Shown here: in pieces, positions 37,061-49,480 of the stretch
How positions within the stretch are numbered: position 1 is the first letter of the stretch
Layout: each line of letters opens with the position of its first letter
Assembly (NCBI GenBank): GCA_022316685.1
Contig: JAKJHU010000623.1
Location: 124,001 to 188,000, forward strand
DNA from: Progne subis subis
Taxonomy: Eukaryota; Chordata; Aves; Passeriformes; Hirundinidae
Reading direction: 5' to 3'
Length of the DNA: 64,000 bases
Translations under genes and position numbers: made by a program
Notes under the pieces: generated by a model
The model's database searches: none
The model's input: only the letters and a program-made list of their open reading frames with translations
Told to the model about the DNA's origin: nothing

Positions 37061-38389
37061 TCCTCCAGCTCCCCGCCAAACCCAGGCAGTGTTTTCATGC
37101 TCAGCCCTGGAAGCAGCACCGATCCCCTAAACACTGACTGCCACGCCCCAAATCCCCGATTTTAAACTAAAACCAACCCTAAGCATGTCCAAAAATGATT
37201 TCCAACAAGCTCCTTCGTGTATCTGGACATCTTGCGTCCCAAGTATCGATCATAAAAAAGATAATTGCGCTTTTTAGGCTAGTAAAATTATTTATCAATA
37301 CTTACTGAAAATTGCTCTGGTGTTTTTATGCTTTTTATTTTGTTTTTCATTTCACGCCCAGATGAGCTCGCTATTTACGGAGCTGCGAAGTGGCCCCACC
37401 ACAGACACCATTTCCAGAGTGTCTGGAACACAGGATTTAAATCAGGAGAGCTTCTCCAGCAGGATCCCCAGCCTGAGCCTGGCACCAGCCTACCCTCCGA
37501 CAATCAGTCACCAGCGGGGAAAGCTCCCAACACTTTTGCTGTTGCATTTCCATGATTAGGTTCCTCCAGGCACTTTGATTGAAGAGCGTCGCCTAAAGGT
37601 CTCCACCTCCTCCTAATTAAACACAATTTGTCTCAAACGCAGCAGCTTTGGCAAAGTGGGGCTGAGGAAATAAAGGATGGGTGGGCTGGGAAGAGAAACA
37701 GGTTTGATCTCGAGCCTCCGTTCATCCCCAGCTCCTGTCAGCGCCGAGGAGTGACAAAAGGTCTCGCACGGGCGGCACTTTGCCAAGTGTGGATGAATCT
37801 TTTCCCCCTCTGATATCCGTGGCAGTGTGACCATAATCTCTGTGAATTAATGGGATATTGTCTGTGCTCAGAACTGTGTTTTCACCTCTTTCCTGTGGTC
37901 TATTTGAGAGCAATTTGAAGACATTGTCAGAGCATGAGGGGAGAAGGAATGATGCTGTTTGGGAATTGTGTGCCCTCGGGATGAGATCTGTGCCTGTGGG
38001 CTGTGCCTTTCTACCTTTCCAGCTGTCCCGGGGGGACATTCCTGTGCCACAGAGCCCCGGGAGCAGGAGGTGCTGCTCAGCTCTTCCCACTCCCTGGAAA
38101 AGCTTTCAGACGCTCCACAAGCTCCTTTCAGCGAGCAGCGCTCTGCAATCAAAGCTCTGCCAACTGTCTAATCATGGAAATGGAGCCAAAAAGTTATAAA
38201 GGGCAAAAATAATAATAAATAAAAAAGCCATCTCCTGGTGGCTGGAGCCAAAGCCGCCCCAGCTGGGCACTGATTGCTGGCTGAGGCAGGGCCTGGGCGC
38301 CCAGGGGTGGGACAGGGCTCTGGAAAAGCAGGGATGGCTTCCATCCATCCCCGGGAAAGAGATGAGTTATTCCATTATTTCCTGGGCAC

Positions 38390-38462
38390 TGGCACAGCCT
38401 GCCCAGAGAAGCTGTGGCTGCCCCTGGAAGTGCCCAAGGCCAGGTTGGACGGGGCTGAAGGA
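38390..38462 (+). mobile_element. Short CR1 fragment
   Basis: AGAAGCTGTGGCTGCCCCTG and CCAAGGCCAGGTTGGACGGG. Confidence 0.65.
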
Positions 38463-39144
38463 GAGATCATAAATATGAAACCAGAAGAGTGATCAAAAAT
38501 ATGAAACCAGTCCAAGGTTAAAATAGTACAAGATTCTATCTGGTTCAAACCAGTGCTGCCCTGGATTTTATAACCAGCAGAGTGATCACCGAGGCAAGAG
38601 GAGAAGAGAAGAGTTTGCCCTGGGTGTGACAGGACGAACACTTGTCATTTAAAACACAGCCTGGATAAATCTGAACGAACCATCTGAACTACCTCTGGAA
38701 CCTCCCGGTCCCAGCAGGTTCCTGGAGATCTCTGTGAGCAGGGAGTTGCAGAGGCCTGATGAAATACCGGCAAACCCCATAAAAATCCCAGCACAGGGAT
38801 CCCTGCCGTGCGTGAGGCTCCAGCAAAGCCCTCCACCCGAGCCGTCCCCAGCTGCTCCCTGCTCCTGCAGAAGGTGTCAATGAGCTGCTGTTATCACCTA
38901 AGGACACGCACATTATCCCCTCAAACCCTGCTGTTCCCCTTTCCGGAGCACAGCCTCGATCCTACAAGGTTCCATTTCCCTCCGGCAGCAGCAGCACCGC
39001 TGTTTGCTCAGCCAGAAAAGCAATAAAGTGTAATAATTCAAAATAAACTCAGGTTTTCCTTTCTTTGTCCTCACGGACAGAGGAAGAGCTGCACCCAAGG
39101 TGTGCAGGCCGCTGGCTGCTGAAGGGGCTGTGCAAGTTTAGAGC

Positions 39145-39356
39145 CGGAAAATCATGGAATTACGGAATTTCCTGAGCTGGAGGGGTCCTCAAGGATCATC
39201 AGCCCCAGCCCTGGCCCTGCACAGAGCCCCCAGTGATCCCACCGTGTGCTCCTGGAGCTCTGGAAGCCCTGGGGAGCCTGGGCAGTGCCAGCACCCTCTG
39301 GGGGAAGAACCTTTCCCAAAATCCAACCCAAACCTGCCCTGGAACAGCTCCAGCCA
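39145..39356 (-). mobile_element. CR1 remnant at the edge of a minisatellite
   Basis: ATCATGGAATTACGGAATTT, TCCTCAAGGATCATCAGCCC and CCCTCTGGGGGAAGAACCTT fit antisense CR1. The next bases are already the first minisatellite unit. Confidence 0.7.
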
Positions 39357-40398
39357 TCCCTGTGTCCCAGGGGTTGGATCTCCCTGTGTCCCAGGGGTTG
39401 GATCTCCCTGTGTCCCAGGGATTGGATCATCCCTGTGTCCCAGGGATTGGCTCATCCCTGTGTCCCAGGGGTTGGATCTCCCTGTGTCCCAGGGGTTGGA
39501 TCATCCCTGTGTCCCAGGGATTGGATAATCCCTGTGTCCCAGGGGTTGGATCATCCCTGTGTCCCAGGGGTTGGATCATCCCTGTGTCCCAGGGCTTGGA
39601 TCTCCCTGTGTCCCAGAGGTTGGATCTCCCTGTGTCCCAGAGGTTGGATCTCCCCTGTGTCCCAGGGGTTGGATCTCCCTGTGTCCCAGGGGTTGGATCA
39701 TCCCTGTGTCCCAGGGGTTGGATCTCCTCAGTGTCCCAGGGGTTGGATCATCCCTGTGTCCAGGGGTTGGATCATCCCTGTGTCCCAGGGGTTGGATCTC
39801 CCTGTGTCCCAGGGGTTGGATCATCCCTGTGTCCCAGGGCTTGGATCATCCCTGTGTCCCAGGGATTGGATCATCCCTGTGTCCCAGAGGTTGGATCATC
39901 CCTGTGTCCCAGGGGTTGGATCATCCCTGTGTCCCAGGGGTTGGATCTCCCTGTGTCCCAGGGGTTGGATCTCCTCAGTGTCCCAGAGGTTGGATCTCCC
40001 TGTGTCCCAGGGGTTGGATCTCCCCTGTGTCCCAGGGGTTGGATCATCCCTGTGTCCCAGGGGTTGGATCTCCTCAGTGTCCCAGGGGTTGGATCTCCCT
40101 GTGTCCCAGAGGTTGGATCATCCCTGTGTCCCAGGGGTTGGATCTCCCTGTGTCCCAGGGGTTGGATCATCCCTGTGTCCCAGGGGTTGGATCATCCCTG
40201 TGTCCCAGGGGTTGGATCTCCTCAGTGTCCCAGGGGTTGGATCTCCCTGTGTCCCAGGGATTGGATCATCCCTGTGTCCCAGGGGTTGGATCTCCTCAGT
40301 GTCCCAGGGGTTGGATCTCCTCAGTGTCCCAGAGGTTGGATCATCCCTGTGTCCCAGGGGTTGGATCTCCCTGTGTCCCAGGGCTTGGATCTCCCCTG
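39355..40398. repeat. 24-27 bp minisatellite, about 40 copies
   Basis: The unit is TGTGTCCCAGGGGTTGGATC followed by TCCC, ATCCC or TCCTCAG. It begins at the edge of a CR1 remnant with no intervening unique sequence. Confidence 0.96.
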
Positions 40399-41064
40399 TG
40401 CTGCCCCTCGGGAGGAACTGGGACCCTCAGGTAGGGATGTACATCTCGTAAACACAGATTCCAAAGGGATTTTCACTGAAGGGTTCCTGCCACACGGGAA
40501 GTGCCGTGAAAAGAATTGTAGACTAGAGAATTAGCGGCAAAACCTCATCACTGCTCCTTACAGGCAAAATGAGAATATTAGAGGGTTGTGACAGGTAAAC
40601 GGTGATATTCCTGTTGCTGCTCGTGCTGTCACAGGAACGAAATAAAAGAACTGCAGTCATTGGAGATGATTTCCTGTAACTCTGCATTTTCCCTTTTGGA
40701 GGATTCTCCAGGTTCAGTCTCTCTCCAGCGAGCCTGACTGACAGATTTACATCGAATTCCCAAGACAGTTATTAAAATAATTTCCCTTGACAGTTCTCTG
40801 GCTGCATCACTCCCCCTTCTCCTGTATCCCAACCATATGGCTCTGCTAACTTCCCGTTTTAAGCGTTTTGCTCTGACGTGAAAAACAATTCCTGGTCCTT
40901 CCCTCCCGGAGAGCACAGACCCATGGAATATTGGGAGCTGGAGGTGTATTCCCTGCTGAGCCCGTGCAGGCTGTGCCCCCTGCACCCGGAGTTTCTGACA
41001 CTCATTCCCTCGGCAATGTCGGGAACAAGCTCTGCACTCCCGGGGAGGATGAAAATTTAACGGG

Positions 41065-41402
41065 AAACTCTTACAGGTATGAAAGTTTAGCTGAAGGTGC
41101 AGCTAGAAATGAAAGCAAGTTTTGATATAGGAGAATAAAAATTGTTTAAGTTAGGGGTTGCTGGGTTAGTTGTTACTAGAGAAAGGTTGAGTTGGAAGGA
41201 AATGTTATGGATTAGAACAAAGGGGAAGTCGTCTACAAACAAAAACCACGTTTTTATCGAGTAAAGAGAAGAACCATAGGCAAACAAAAGCAAGTTTTTA
41301 CCAAGTAGAAAAAAGGTCTAAGGATTTCCCACTGCAAGAAAACAGAAAAACAACTTTAAGCTTCAAATGTCCCATACTAACTCGGTGTGATTGGACAGTA
41401 CC
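41065..41402 (+). mobile_element. Possible older element split by LTR-4
   Basis: Purine-rich sequence unlike its surroundings (TATAGGAGAATAAAAATTG, CATACTAACTCGGTGTGATT) running directly into the LTR-4 target site. It may continue at 42053-42180. Identity is not established. Confidence 0.4.
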
Positions 41403-42046
41403 TGTTGGAGTCCAGGGCATTCCTTTGGTTGCCCTGGAGGGTCAGGGACCTGGGCAGGGGGCTCTGAGACCCCAGCCCAGAGCTCAGAGAGACACTGGAT
41501 TTGATCTCAGTCCATGGGAAAAACTTCCTAAACTGAGAGAGGGTTTGCAGGCCATGGGAGTGTGAAAAATAGTAGTTTAGTTTATCACAGAGTGAAAAAA
41601 TAGTAATTTTAGGTTCATAGCATTGGAGTGAATGGGGACAAGATGGAGAATCTGGGGCGTTGTCTCCTTCTTCTTCCTTCTCCTTCCCTCACTCCATTTC
41701 TGCTATGACATGGGCACAAAGGAGTTAGTGAGGATTGGGTCAGTGTATAGATGACCTTTTTAGTAATAGTGATAGACATTGGTAAGAAATAGTAAATAAC
41801 GAACACGTAGTAATTAGTATAAAAGATTAAGGACAGCCCAGCTCGGGGGGAGACGTGAGCAGTCCATGCAGCTGCAAACATCTCGTTGGACTGTGAGAAA
41901 TTTGTAAGATAAGAAACAATAAACGAAAAATGCAACCTTGAAAAATCTACACCTGAAGACTCCGTCTCTTCCTTCGGCTTGGCTCGGAGCTGTGGAGGGG
42001 GGAAAGGGACCCTGAAACCACCTGAATGTTGGGGAAGCCCCCGACA
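41403..42046 (+). mobile_element. Solo LTR, family LTR-4, copy 1
   Basis: 644 bp from TGTTGGAGTCCAGGG to CCCCCGACA, flanked by the perfect 6-bp duplication AGTACC. It has AGTATAAAAG as TATA box and ACAATAAAC as polyadenylation signal. Confidence 0.95.
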
Positions 42047-42579
42047 AGTACCGACCATAGTACGGTAGCGACAGCAGCTGTGGTGGGTAAATGTAAAGGA
42101 ACCGTGTTTGATGCTGATCTGTCGTTACGTATTAAGATGCTCCGTAAAGAAAAACATCGAAGCGCATTGCATCCAGAACTAAGGCGTCTTCAGGCTCTCG
42201 TGTGAGCTGCAGCTGGCAGCTTTAGGCGTGGCTGTGCCCCCACGGCCCGGGACTGCTCTAACATCCTCCATGCAATGAACAGGTTTGGAGGAGCCGCCCG
42301 CCACCCCAACATCCCTCATCCAGCCTCTACACCGCACCCAGCCCGCAGCAATTCCATCCGGCGCCTCCAGTTCTGGGAGAAGAGAGGCAGGAGCGGCCGT
42401 GCGTGCATCTCTCCGAGGGGGAGACGGGACTGCGGAGCCTGACCCTTCCCTGCAGGGGAGTTAGGCTGGGCTTGGCTGGGCTCAGCATCAAGCCCTGGTG
42501 CTGCTCACTCAGCTCCTAGTCGCCACGTGATGATGGCTTGGGAGGTTTCGGCTCTCTGGTTGTACTGAGCACAAATGCA

Positions 42580-43398
42580 TCCTCTATACATATATAAATA
42601 CTATAAATGTATTCATGAGGTAAATGTATAAATATTATAAATATATAAATATTATATATATATAAAATATTATAAATATATAAATATAAATATATATAAA
42701 TATTATAAATATATAAATATATATAAATATTATAAATATATAAATATAAATATATATAAATATTATAAATACATCAATATAATAATATATAAATATATAA
42801 ATGTGTATATAATTATAAGACATATTTTAATATATCTATAAAATATATAAAATATTAAAATATATAAATATATTAAAGTATATATACACACACATATAAT
42901 ATATCTATTAAAAATAGATATATTATATATATAAAATATAGAACTATAGAACTATAGAACTATAGAAATATATAGAGAACTATATATCTGTATAACTATA
43001 TAAATATATTTATATAGTTATATATAAAATATATTTATATATAACAATATAACTATATAAATATATTTTATATACATATATAAAATATATATTATAAATA
43101 TATATAAATATATAAAATATATGTAAATATATAAAATTATAAAAATATAAATATATAAAAATATAAAAATATAAAAATATAAAAATATCTATATATAAAT
43201 ATAATATAAATATAATATAAATATATATAAAAATAAATATATATAAAATATATATATATTAAAATAAGTATAAATATATAAATATATAAATATATAAATA
43301 TATAAATATATAAAGATATAAAGATATAAAGATATAAAGATTATATAAAGATATAAAGATATAAAGATATAAAGATATAAATATATAAATATAAACTT
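42580..43398. repeat. AT-rich microsatellite (TATAAA/ATATA family)
   Basis: About 820 bp of almost pure A/T with drifting units ATAAATAT, TATATAAA, TAAAAATA and ATAAAGAT. Confidence 0.97.
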
Positions 43399-43959
43399 GC
43401 TCAGCAAGTTTCCAGTGCCTCGACCCAGTCCAAGGGAGGAGAGGTTTGTTCCCTGGATCAAGTCAGTGGACAGGAATTTATTCAGTATTTCTTTTTGTTC
43501 TCACTACAAAGCCTAGAAATTACTAACGATTATCTAGCACTGAAACTCGGAATTGCTTTCCACATGATTAATTCCTCCTCTCGAGCTGCGGCAGAGCTGC
43601 CCCCATCCCAGGGAAATGTGCTGGGAGGGGCGCGATTTAATCTTCCTGACATTCCAGTGGCACGGGAGCCGCCGCTATTAATGGGGATTAACGGCGTTAT
43701 TAATATTCGTATCCTACAGACACTTAACGCCGAATTAACACCCGACTGTTGCCTGCCCAGCAGTTTTGGGTGCCTGACCAGGGACAGCGCCCGCAGCGTC
43801 TTCCGGGAGAATTCCGCTCTCCCCGAGATTCCTCTGCAGGAGGAAGGGCTGGGATTTCGGGTTCTTCCCAAAAAGATCCCGGCCCAGCCTTGAGATGCTG
43901 ATGGGATGCTCCGTGCCTTTCCACCGAGGGCACTTTGCACGGGGCATTTTCCCACTGAT

Positions 43960-44397
43960 GGCGGGATTTTATAGGGATTTTAGCGGGATTTTTGCGGGAT
44001 TTTTGTGAGATTTTAGTGGGATTTTAATGGGATTTTAGTGGGATTTAGTGGGAATTTTTAGTTGTGAGATTTTAGTGGGATTTTAATGGGATTTTAGTGG
44101 GAATTTTGTGGGATTTTTGCGGGATTTTAGTGGGATTTTTGTGGATTTTAGTGGGATTTTTGCGGGATTTTTGTGGGAATTTTGTGGGATTTTTGCGGGA
44201 TTTTTGTGGGATTTTAGTGGGATTTTAATGGGATTTTAGTGGGATTTTAGTGGGAATTTTGTGGGATTTTTGCGGGATTTTTGTGGGAATTTTGTGGGAA
44301 TTTTAGTGGGATTTTAGTGGGATTTTTGCGGGATTTTTGTGGGATTTTTGCGGGATTTTTTGTGGGATTTTAGCGGGAATTTTGTGGGATTTTAGCG
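43960..44397. repeat. 11-bp minisatellite (GGGATTTTAGT/GGGATTTTTGC)
   Basis: About 39 units of 10-12 bp, each with GGG followed by a T-run. The two main variants alternate in blocks. Confidence 0.96.
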
Positions 44398-44914
44398 GGG
44401 CGAGCCCTCCTTTGCTGGCACAGGAGTGCTGGGGACAAACAGCAGCCCCCTCCCAGGGCACTGCCCTGCACCGACTGAGGGCCAGGAGAACATTTTCCCG
44501 GGATTTCCGCCCTGGAAGGGCAGCGATGGATCCGGATCCCGCTCCCCGTTGGGTGCCAGGCGCGGCAATCAGCGGGGTGAGAGGCGCACACGGAGCCCGT
44601 GCCCTGTCCCTGCAGGTCACCCCGGGCCTGAGGACCGCAAGGACAGAGTAAATAGATAAATAAAAACCTCAATTAATCCACGGAAATCAGAAGTTGAAAG
44701 CCACTGAGCACCGAGCTCTGGCCCAGCCCGCCATGGGGCCAGGATCTGCGGGATGTGGAGCAGTGGCACGACGCCAGGAGCTCCGTGGATGTGCTCTGTG
44801 ACCCTCTGGACAGCAATTCCATCTGGACACCCCTGTGATCCGTGAGGAGAGCGCCGCAGAAACGGCCCCGAGAGCCTTTGGTGTGCACCAAGAGCTGCTC
44901 CACCACAGCTGCCT

Positions 44915-45112
44915 GGAAATCACAGAGTCACGGGGTCCCTCACGGGTCTGGGCTGGGGGGAGCTCAAAATTCACCCCCTGCCATGGTGGGACAGCTCCCA
45001 CTGCTGCTCCCAGGCTGCTCCAGCCCCATGTCCAGCCTGCCCTTGGGCACTGCCAGGGATCCAGGGGCAGCCACAGCTGTGACTGACGGCACCCAGTGCC
45101 AGGGAAGTGATG
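44915..45112 (-). mobile_element. CR1 LINE 3' end fragment
   Basis: CCTGCCATGGTGGGACAGCT, CCCTTGGGCACTGCCAGGG and GGGGCAGCCACAGCTGTGAC in antisense order. Confidence 0.85.
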
Positions 45113-45539
45113 TCACAGTCACATTGTTCCCAAAAATCCCCCGAGATAATAAACGCGGGCTACTCAAATCTCATCCACGAGGAAGTGGAAACCAGGCAGC
45201 ACACAAATAATCACTTCCACCAGATCTCACGGGTGTCAGGGTGCGTGCTGAGCTCCCTTCCATAAATCTACGGGAGCTTTGAACAGGGAATGATTTCCTG
45301 TTCCCAAAGGGCTCTGGGTATCCATGCCGAGAGGGGTTATGAAGGAAATCGTTTGCCATAGCTCTCAAACCCCAAACCCGGGCCGAGGGAAGTTCCACTC
45401 ACGGATTGCTGTTAGCACATCCAGGGATTTGGGAGTATTTATGAGCAAAATATTTGGGCGTGCTAAGCTACATCCAATTCAGTGGGAGCACAAAACAAAG
45501 CCTCTGCTTTGAAGTGTTTGGAGCAGAAAGACTTCTCCT

Positions 45540-46080
45540 CCAAACCAAGCCTTTCACTGTGCAGTGCAAGCTCGTGTTAATTATAATTCCTTTTGCCAGG
45601 ACCTCTTTTACACAACAAAGCTAATCTGCCAGCTCTTAAGGAAATTTCCCTGTTTTCTCTTACAGATGATAGAAGGGGAAATATATCATATTTTAAATGC
45701 AAAGTGGGGATGATTAAAATTTCAGTCTAAATAAAACAGGAACATTTCTGAATCCCAGAGACAACAAAACAAGTAATCCACGGGGGTCAACAGAAGAACT
45801 CACAATTCTCTACTCGAGCCTTTGGTATTACAAAGCTTTTTATAAGTAAGCAATTTTTAGCTGTTTGTTCTGCTCCCTGTAACGTCTTCAGCACCGCTGG
45901 CCTTGAGGCAGGTTTGGAATCAGAGGCTTAGGAGCGCTCTGGTTTTATCCAGCTCCTGAAGTGCCTCTTTATCCATTCAAATCTGCACACTCACATTCCA
46001 GTTCACGTCTCCCTCGTGAGATTTTTGTTTAATCCTTCCCTTATAAATGAACGTATTAACCTGAAGGGAGAAATGTTCAA
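45540..46080. other. Unique AT-rich intron sequence
   Basis: No repeats or coding signal seen; followed by an A-rich tract at 46095-46140. Confidence 0.35.
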
Positions 46081-46721
46081 AACATCAGGTGTGGAAGAAA
46101 AAAAAAAATTAAAAAAAAATTTAAAAAAAAATTTAAAAGGATGCCAAAACCTGCAGTAAAAGGAGAGATTCTGTGCGTGCATCTCCTCGAGCACAGCATT
46201 CAAAATTCACCCGTGGGGCTGGGCTGTGCTGCCTGCACAAATTCCTGGGCTTTTATCTGAATAGCTGGGATAAAAGACCTGTGATAAGTGGGTATGATAG
46301 GAGCTGGAGTCATATTATGGGATTGCATTTCCAATCAATGCTGTGTGGTTTGATTTTGCTGTCGTTTCCTCGTCTGGAGCTACAGATCTTGCACTGTTCA
46401 TTATCTTCCTTCCTGCCCCACAAATTCTAACATGCAGGAAACGGAGCCCCCCTGATTTCAGTCACGGGGTTTGCATTGTGTGGCTGCTGCAAGGAAACTC
46501 CCCGGAACATCTCCCTGGAAGATCTGCTCCCAGAAACCAGCACGGAACCTTACAGGGTGGGGTTTGAAGGAAACAACATCAGTCACACCCAGCAGAAAGG
46601 GCGAGAAAACCAGGGAATTGGTACAGAGCCCTGAATCATTGCCTCAGCGCTTCCAGGGCCACCGCAACCGTGTCCCCAAGTGCCACGTGCACAGGGCTGA
46701 AATCCCTGCAGGGACGGGGGC

Positions 46722-47480
46722 AGAGCCCTGTCCTGGGCAGCTGTGCCAGGGATGGACAGCATTCCAGGGATGGACAGCATTCCAGGGAAAACTTCTGATC
46801 CCCAACTCAGCCCTGTCCTGGGCAGCTGTGCCAGGGACGGACAGCACTTCCAGGGAAAACTTCTCCTGATCCCCAACTCAGCCCTGTCCTGGGCAGCTGT
46901 GCCAGGGATGGACAGCATTCCAGGGAAAACTTCTGATCCCCAACTCATCTCTGTCCTGGGCAGCTGTGCCAGGGATGGACAGCACTTCCAGGGAAAACTT
47001 CTCCTGATCTCCAACTCATCTCTGTCCTGGGCAGCTGTGCCAGGGACAGACAGCTGTGCCAGGGATGGACAGCATTCCAGGGAAAACTTCTGATCCCCAA
47101 CTCAGCCCTGCCTTGGGCAGCTGTGCCAGGGATGGACAGCATTCCAGGGAAAACTTCTCCTGATCCCCAACTCAGCCCTGTCCTGGGCAGCTGTGCCAGG
47201 GATGGACAGCATTCCAGGTCTGGACAGCACTTCCAGGGAAACACATCACATCTCCAACTCAGCCCTGTCCTGGGCAGCTGTGCCAGGGATGGACAGCATT
47301 CCAGGGAAAACTTCTCCTGATCCCCAGCTCAGCCCTGCCCTGGGCAGCTGTGCCAGGGATGGACAGCACTTCCAGGGAAAACTTCTGATCTCCAACTCAT
47401 CTCTGTCCTGGGCAGCTGTGCCAGGGATGGACAGCACTTCCAGGGATGGACAGCACTTCCAGAGAAACTCCTGATCCCCA
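46722..47480. repeat. About 66-bp minisatellite, about 11 copies
   Basis: Units carry CCCTGTCCTGGGCAGCTGTG, CCAGGGATGGACAGCATTCC and GGGAAAACTTCTGATCCCC, with length variants from CTCCTGATC and doubled segments. Confidence 0.95.
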
Positions 47481-49149
47481 AATCAGCCCTGCCCAGCCCA
47501 GCTTGGGTCCCTTCCCTCTCTCCTGTCCCTGTTCCCTGGGATCAGAGCCTGTCCCCTCCCGTGTCCCTGCACCCCTGCCAGGTAAGGGAACCACGGGATT
47601 TGCTGCCCCGGAATCTTTTGATGTAGAACTGAAAAGTTTTCTTCACACCTCTAGGAAAGCTGTACAATCAAAGAGCCACTCCTTCAAATGGAGATTTTCC
47701 AGGCAGGAAACATTCAATTCCAGTCCTTTAAAGCTGCCTTTCAAATTCCTCACACCTCAGCCCTGCAGGAAGGATCCTGCCACTTTAGTTCTCAGTTGTT
47801 TTTTCAGTCGTCTCCAGAAATTTTCCCAAATTAGCTCCATAGATTCTTTTTAAAGACAGGCATTTGGTTCTGCTCTTTCCAACTGGTGGATTTGGCTGCT
47901 TGCAAATACCAGAGATTGTCATCATCCTCCCTTTACCCTTTCTTAGGCTGTAAAATCGAAATTAAGCTGCGGGGGTTTGGAAATAAAGAAGGAATGCGCA
48001 GAGCCCGGGAGGAAACGCTCCTCGTGCGTGGAGCGTGAGGAGGAGCTGCGGTGCCAGAGCCATCCCCGCCCCTGGTGCTTCTCCCACAGCCACCAACCCA
48101 ACACAGCTCAGAGCACAAAGCATTCCCCTTCTCCAAGTTCCCAGCTCATAAATCCAAGCCAAGACGCGCCACGGAATAAATCCCGGCGGAGGAAGGGCAT
48201 CCTGGCGCTCCCGCGGCGGGGTTTAGAGAGGAAACGCTCTGTTCTCATCCCCAATCTCATCAGCCACCTCCGCAGTGCAAGGCTCTGGCCCCAGCCCCTC
48301 TGTCCCAGCTGGTAAATCCTGACACACCGGGCTGAGGGTCCTGTGCATCCCAGAACCCTTCAGGACTCTGCTGCCCGTTTTCCAGGGCAGCCTCCGGGGC
48401 CAGGGCAGCTCCTCCTCTGAGCCCAGACATCCCTTTCCCCCGCAGAGGGCCACAAACGGAACTGTCACCGCCGCAGCACTGCAGCACTCCCGCAGCGCAT
48501 TCCGAAATAAAGCCTGGGGGAAGCGTCCACAGGAGGCTGCCCTTGGAGGAAGTCACTGCCCGCTAAAAAAGGGAAGAACGATTTAAAACAGCCCGGCAGG
48601 GTTTGGTCACACCCACCCCCGCTGGTCGCTCCAAGGTAACATCACTCCAAAACAATTCCCACCGTTCCCAAGGCAGCAGATTCCACCAAATCCCACAAAA
48701 CCCTGGAGAGCCCCGGGCACGGAGCAGGCCCAGAGCACCTCATGGTGCTGCATTCCCATTCCTTCCAAAATCTCCACAACCCCTGTCCTGGGAGCTCCCA
48801 GGACATTCCCAGCTGGGTGGCTTTGCTCCACTGAGGGAGGTAGATTATTATTTTCTTTAACCCAAGCATTTTTGGACGTGGGATGATTTATTTTTTAGCT
48901 TTATCCCGTATTTTTTTCCTCCTCCCGCACCTGGCACTGCCATGAAACTCAAGAAGCTCCTGGAAGACCCTTTGGGCTCTGCTGAAGGCGCCTTTAGCAG
49001 GACTCTCACGGGTCACCAACCATCCCACTCCACTTTGAACAGAGCCAGAGAGGAAACGACCATTTTCTGTGGACTGTCGTCTGCCTGCAGGTTCCCAAAA
49101 ATGGAAACTTCGGGCTCAGAATGGAAATCCGGCTGCAGCCGTGACTAAA

Positions 49150-49480
49150 GCAGCTCCAACACGGCAGAACCGCGAGTTTCAGACGGGAGCAGCCCCGCGG
49201 CACTCCCGATAAAACATCCCCCATCTCCGCCCCGCACATGAGATCGCCTCCCACCGCGAACATTTCCCGCGCCCGGCGGAGCGGGGAGAAACCACCCAGA
49301 CTCATTGAGGAGTGCGAGATCCCCGCAGCTCCTGGGAGGAATTCAGGGGAGGGAGGAACCCGCAGGCCCCGGGGAGAGCGCCGGGACCGGTACACGGGTG
49401 ACACGAGCGAGGCGGAGGCCGAGGATGCTCCGCTGGGACAGGGAGGAGCCCCGCGGGGTCACACCGCAGAGCTCCTGGGG
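49150..49480. promoter_or_regulatory. CpG-rich patch in intron 2
   Basis: Dense CpG dinucleotides (for example CCGCGCCCGGCGGAGCGGGG around 49268) in otherwise CpG-poor intron, non-repetitive. It could be an intragenic CpG island or promoter; no transcript evidence is available here. Confidence 0.35.

Noticed and set aside
39233..40534. 433-codon open frame
   Set aside because: The 24-27 bp minisatellite and a CR1 remnant; no coding signature.
42534..43461. Tyr/Ile-rich open frames in the AT tract
   Set aside because: Low-complexity TATAAA repeats; no coding content.
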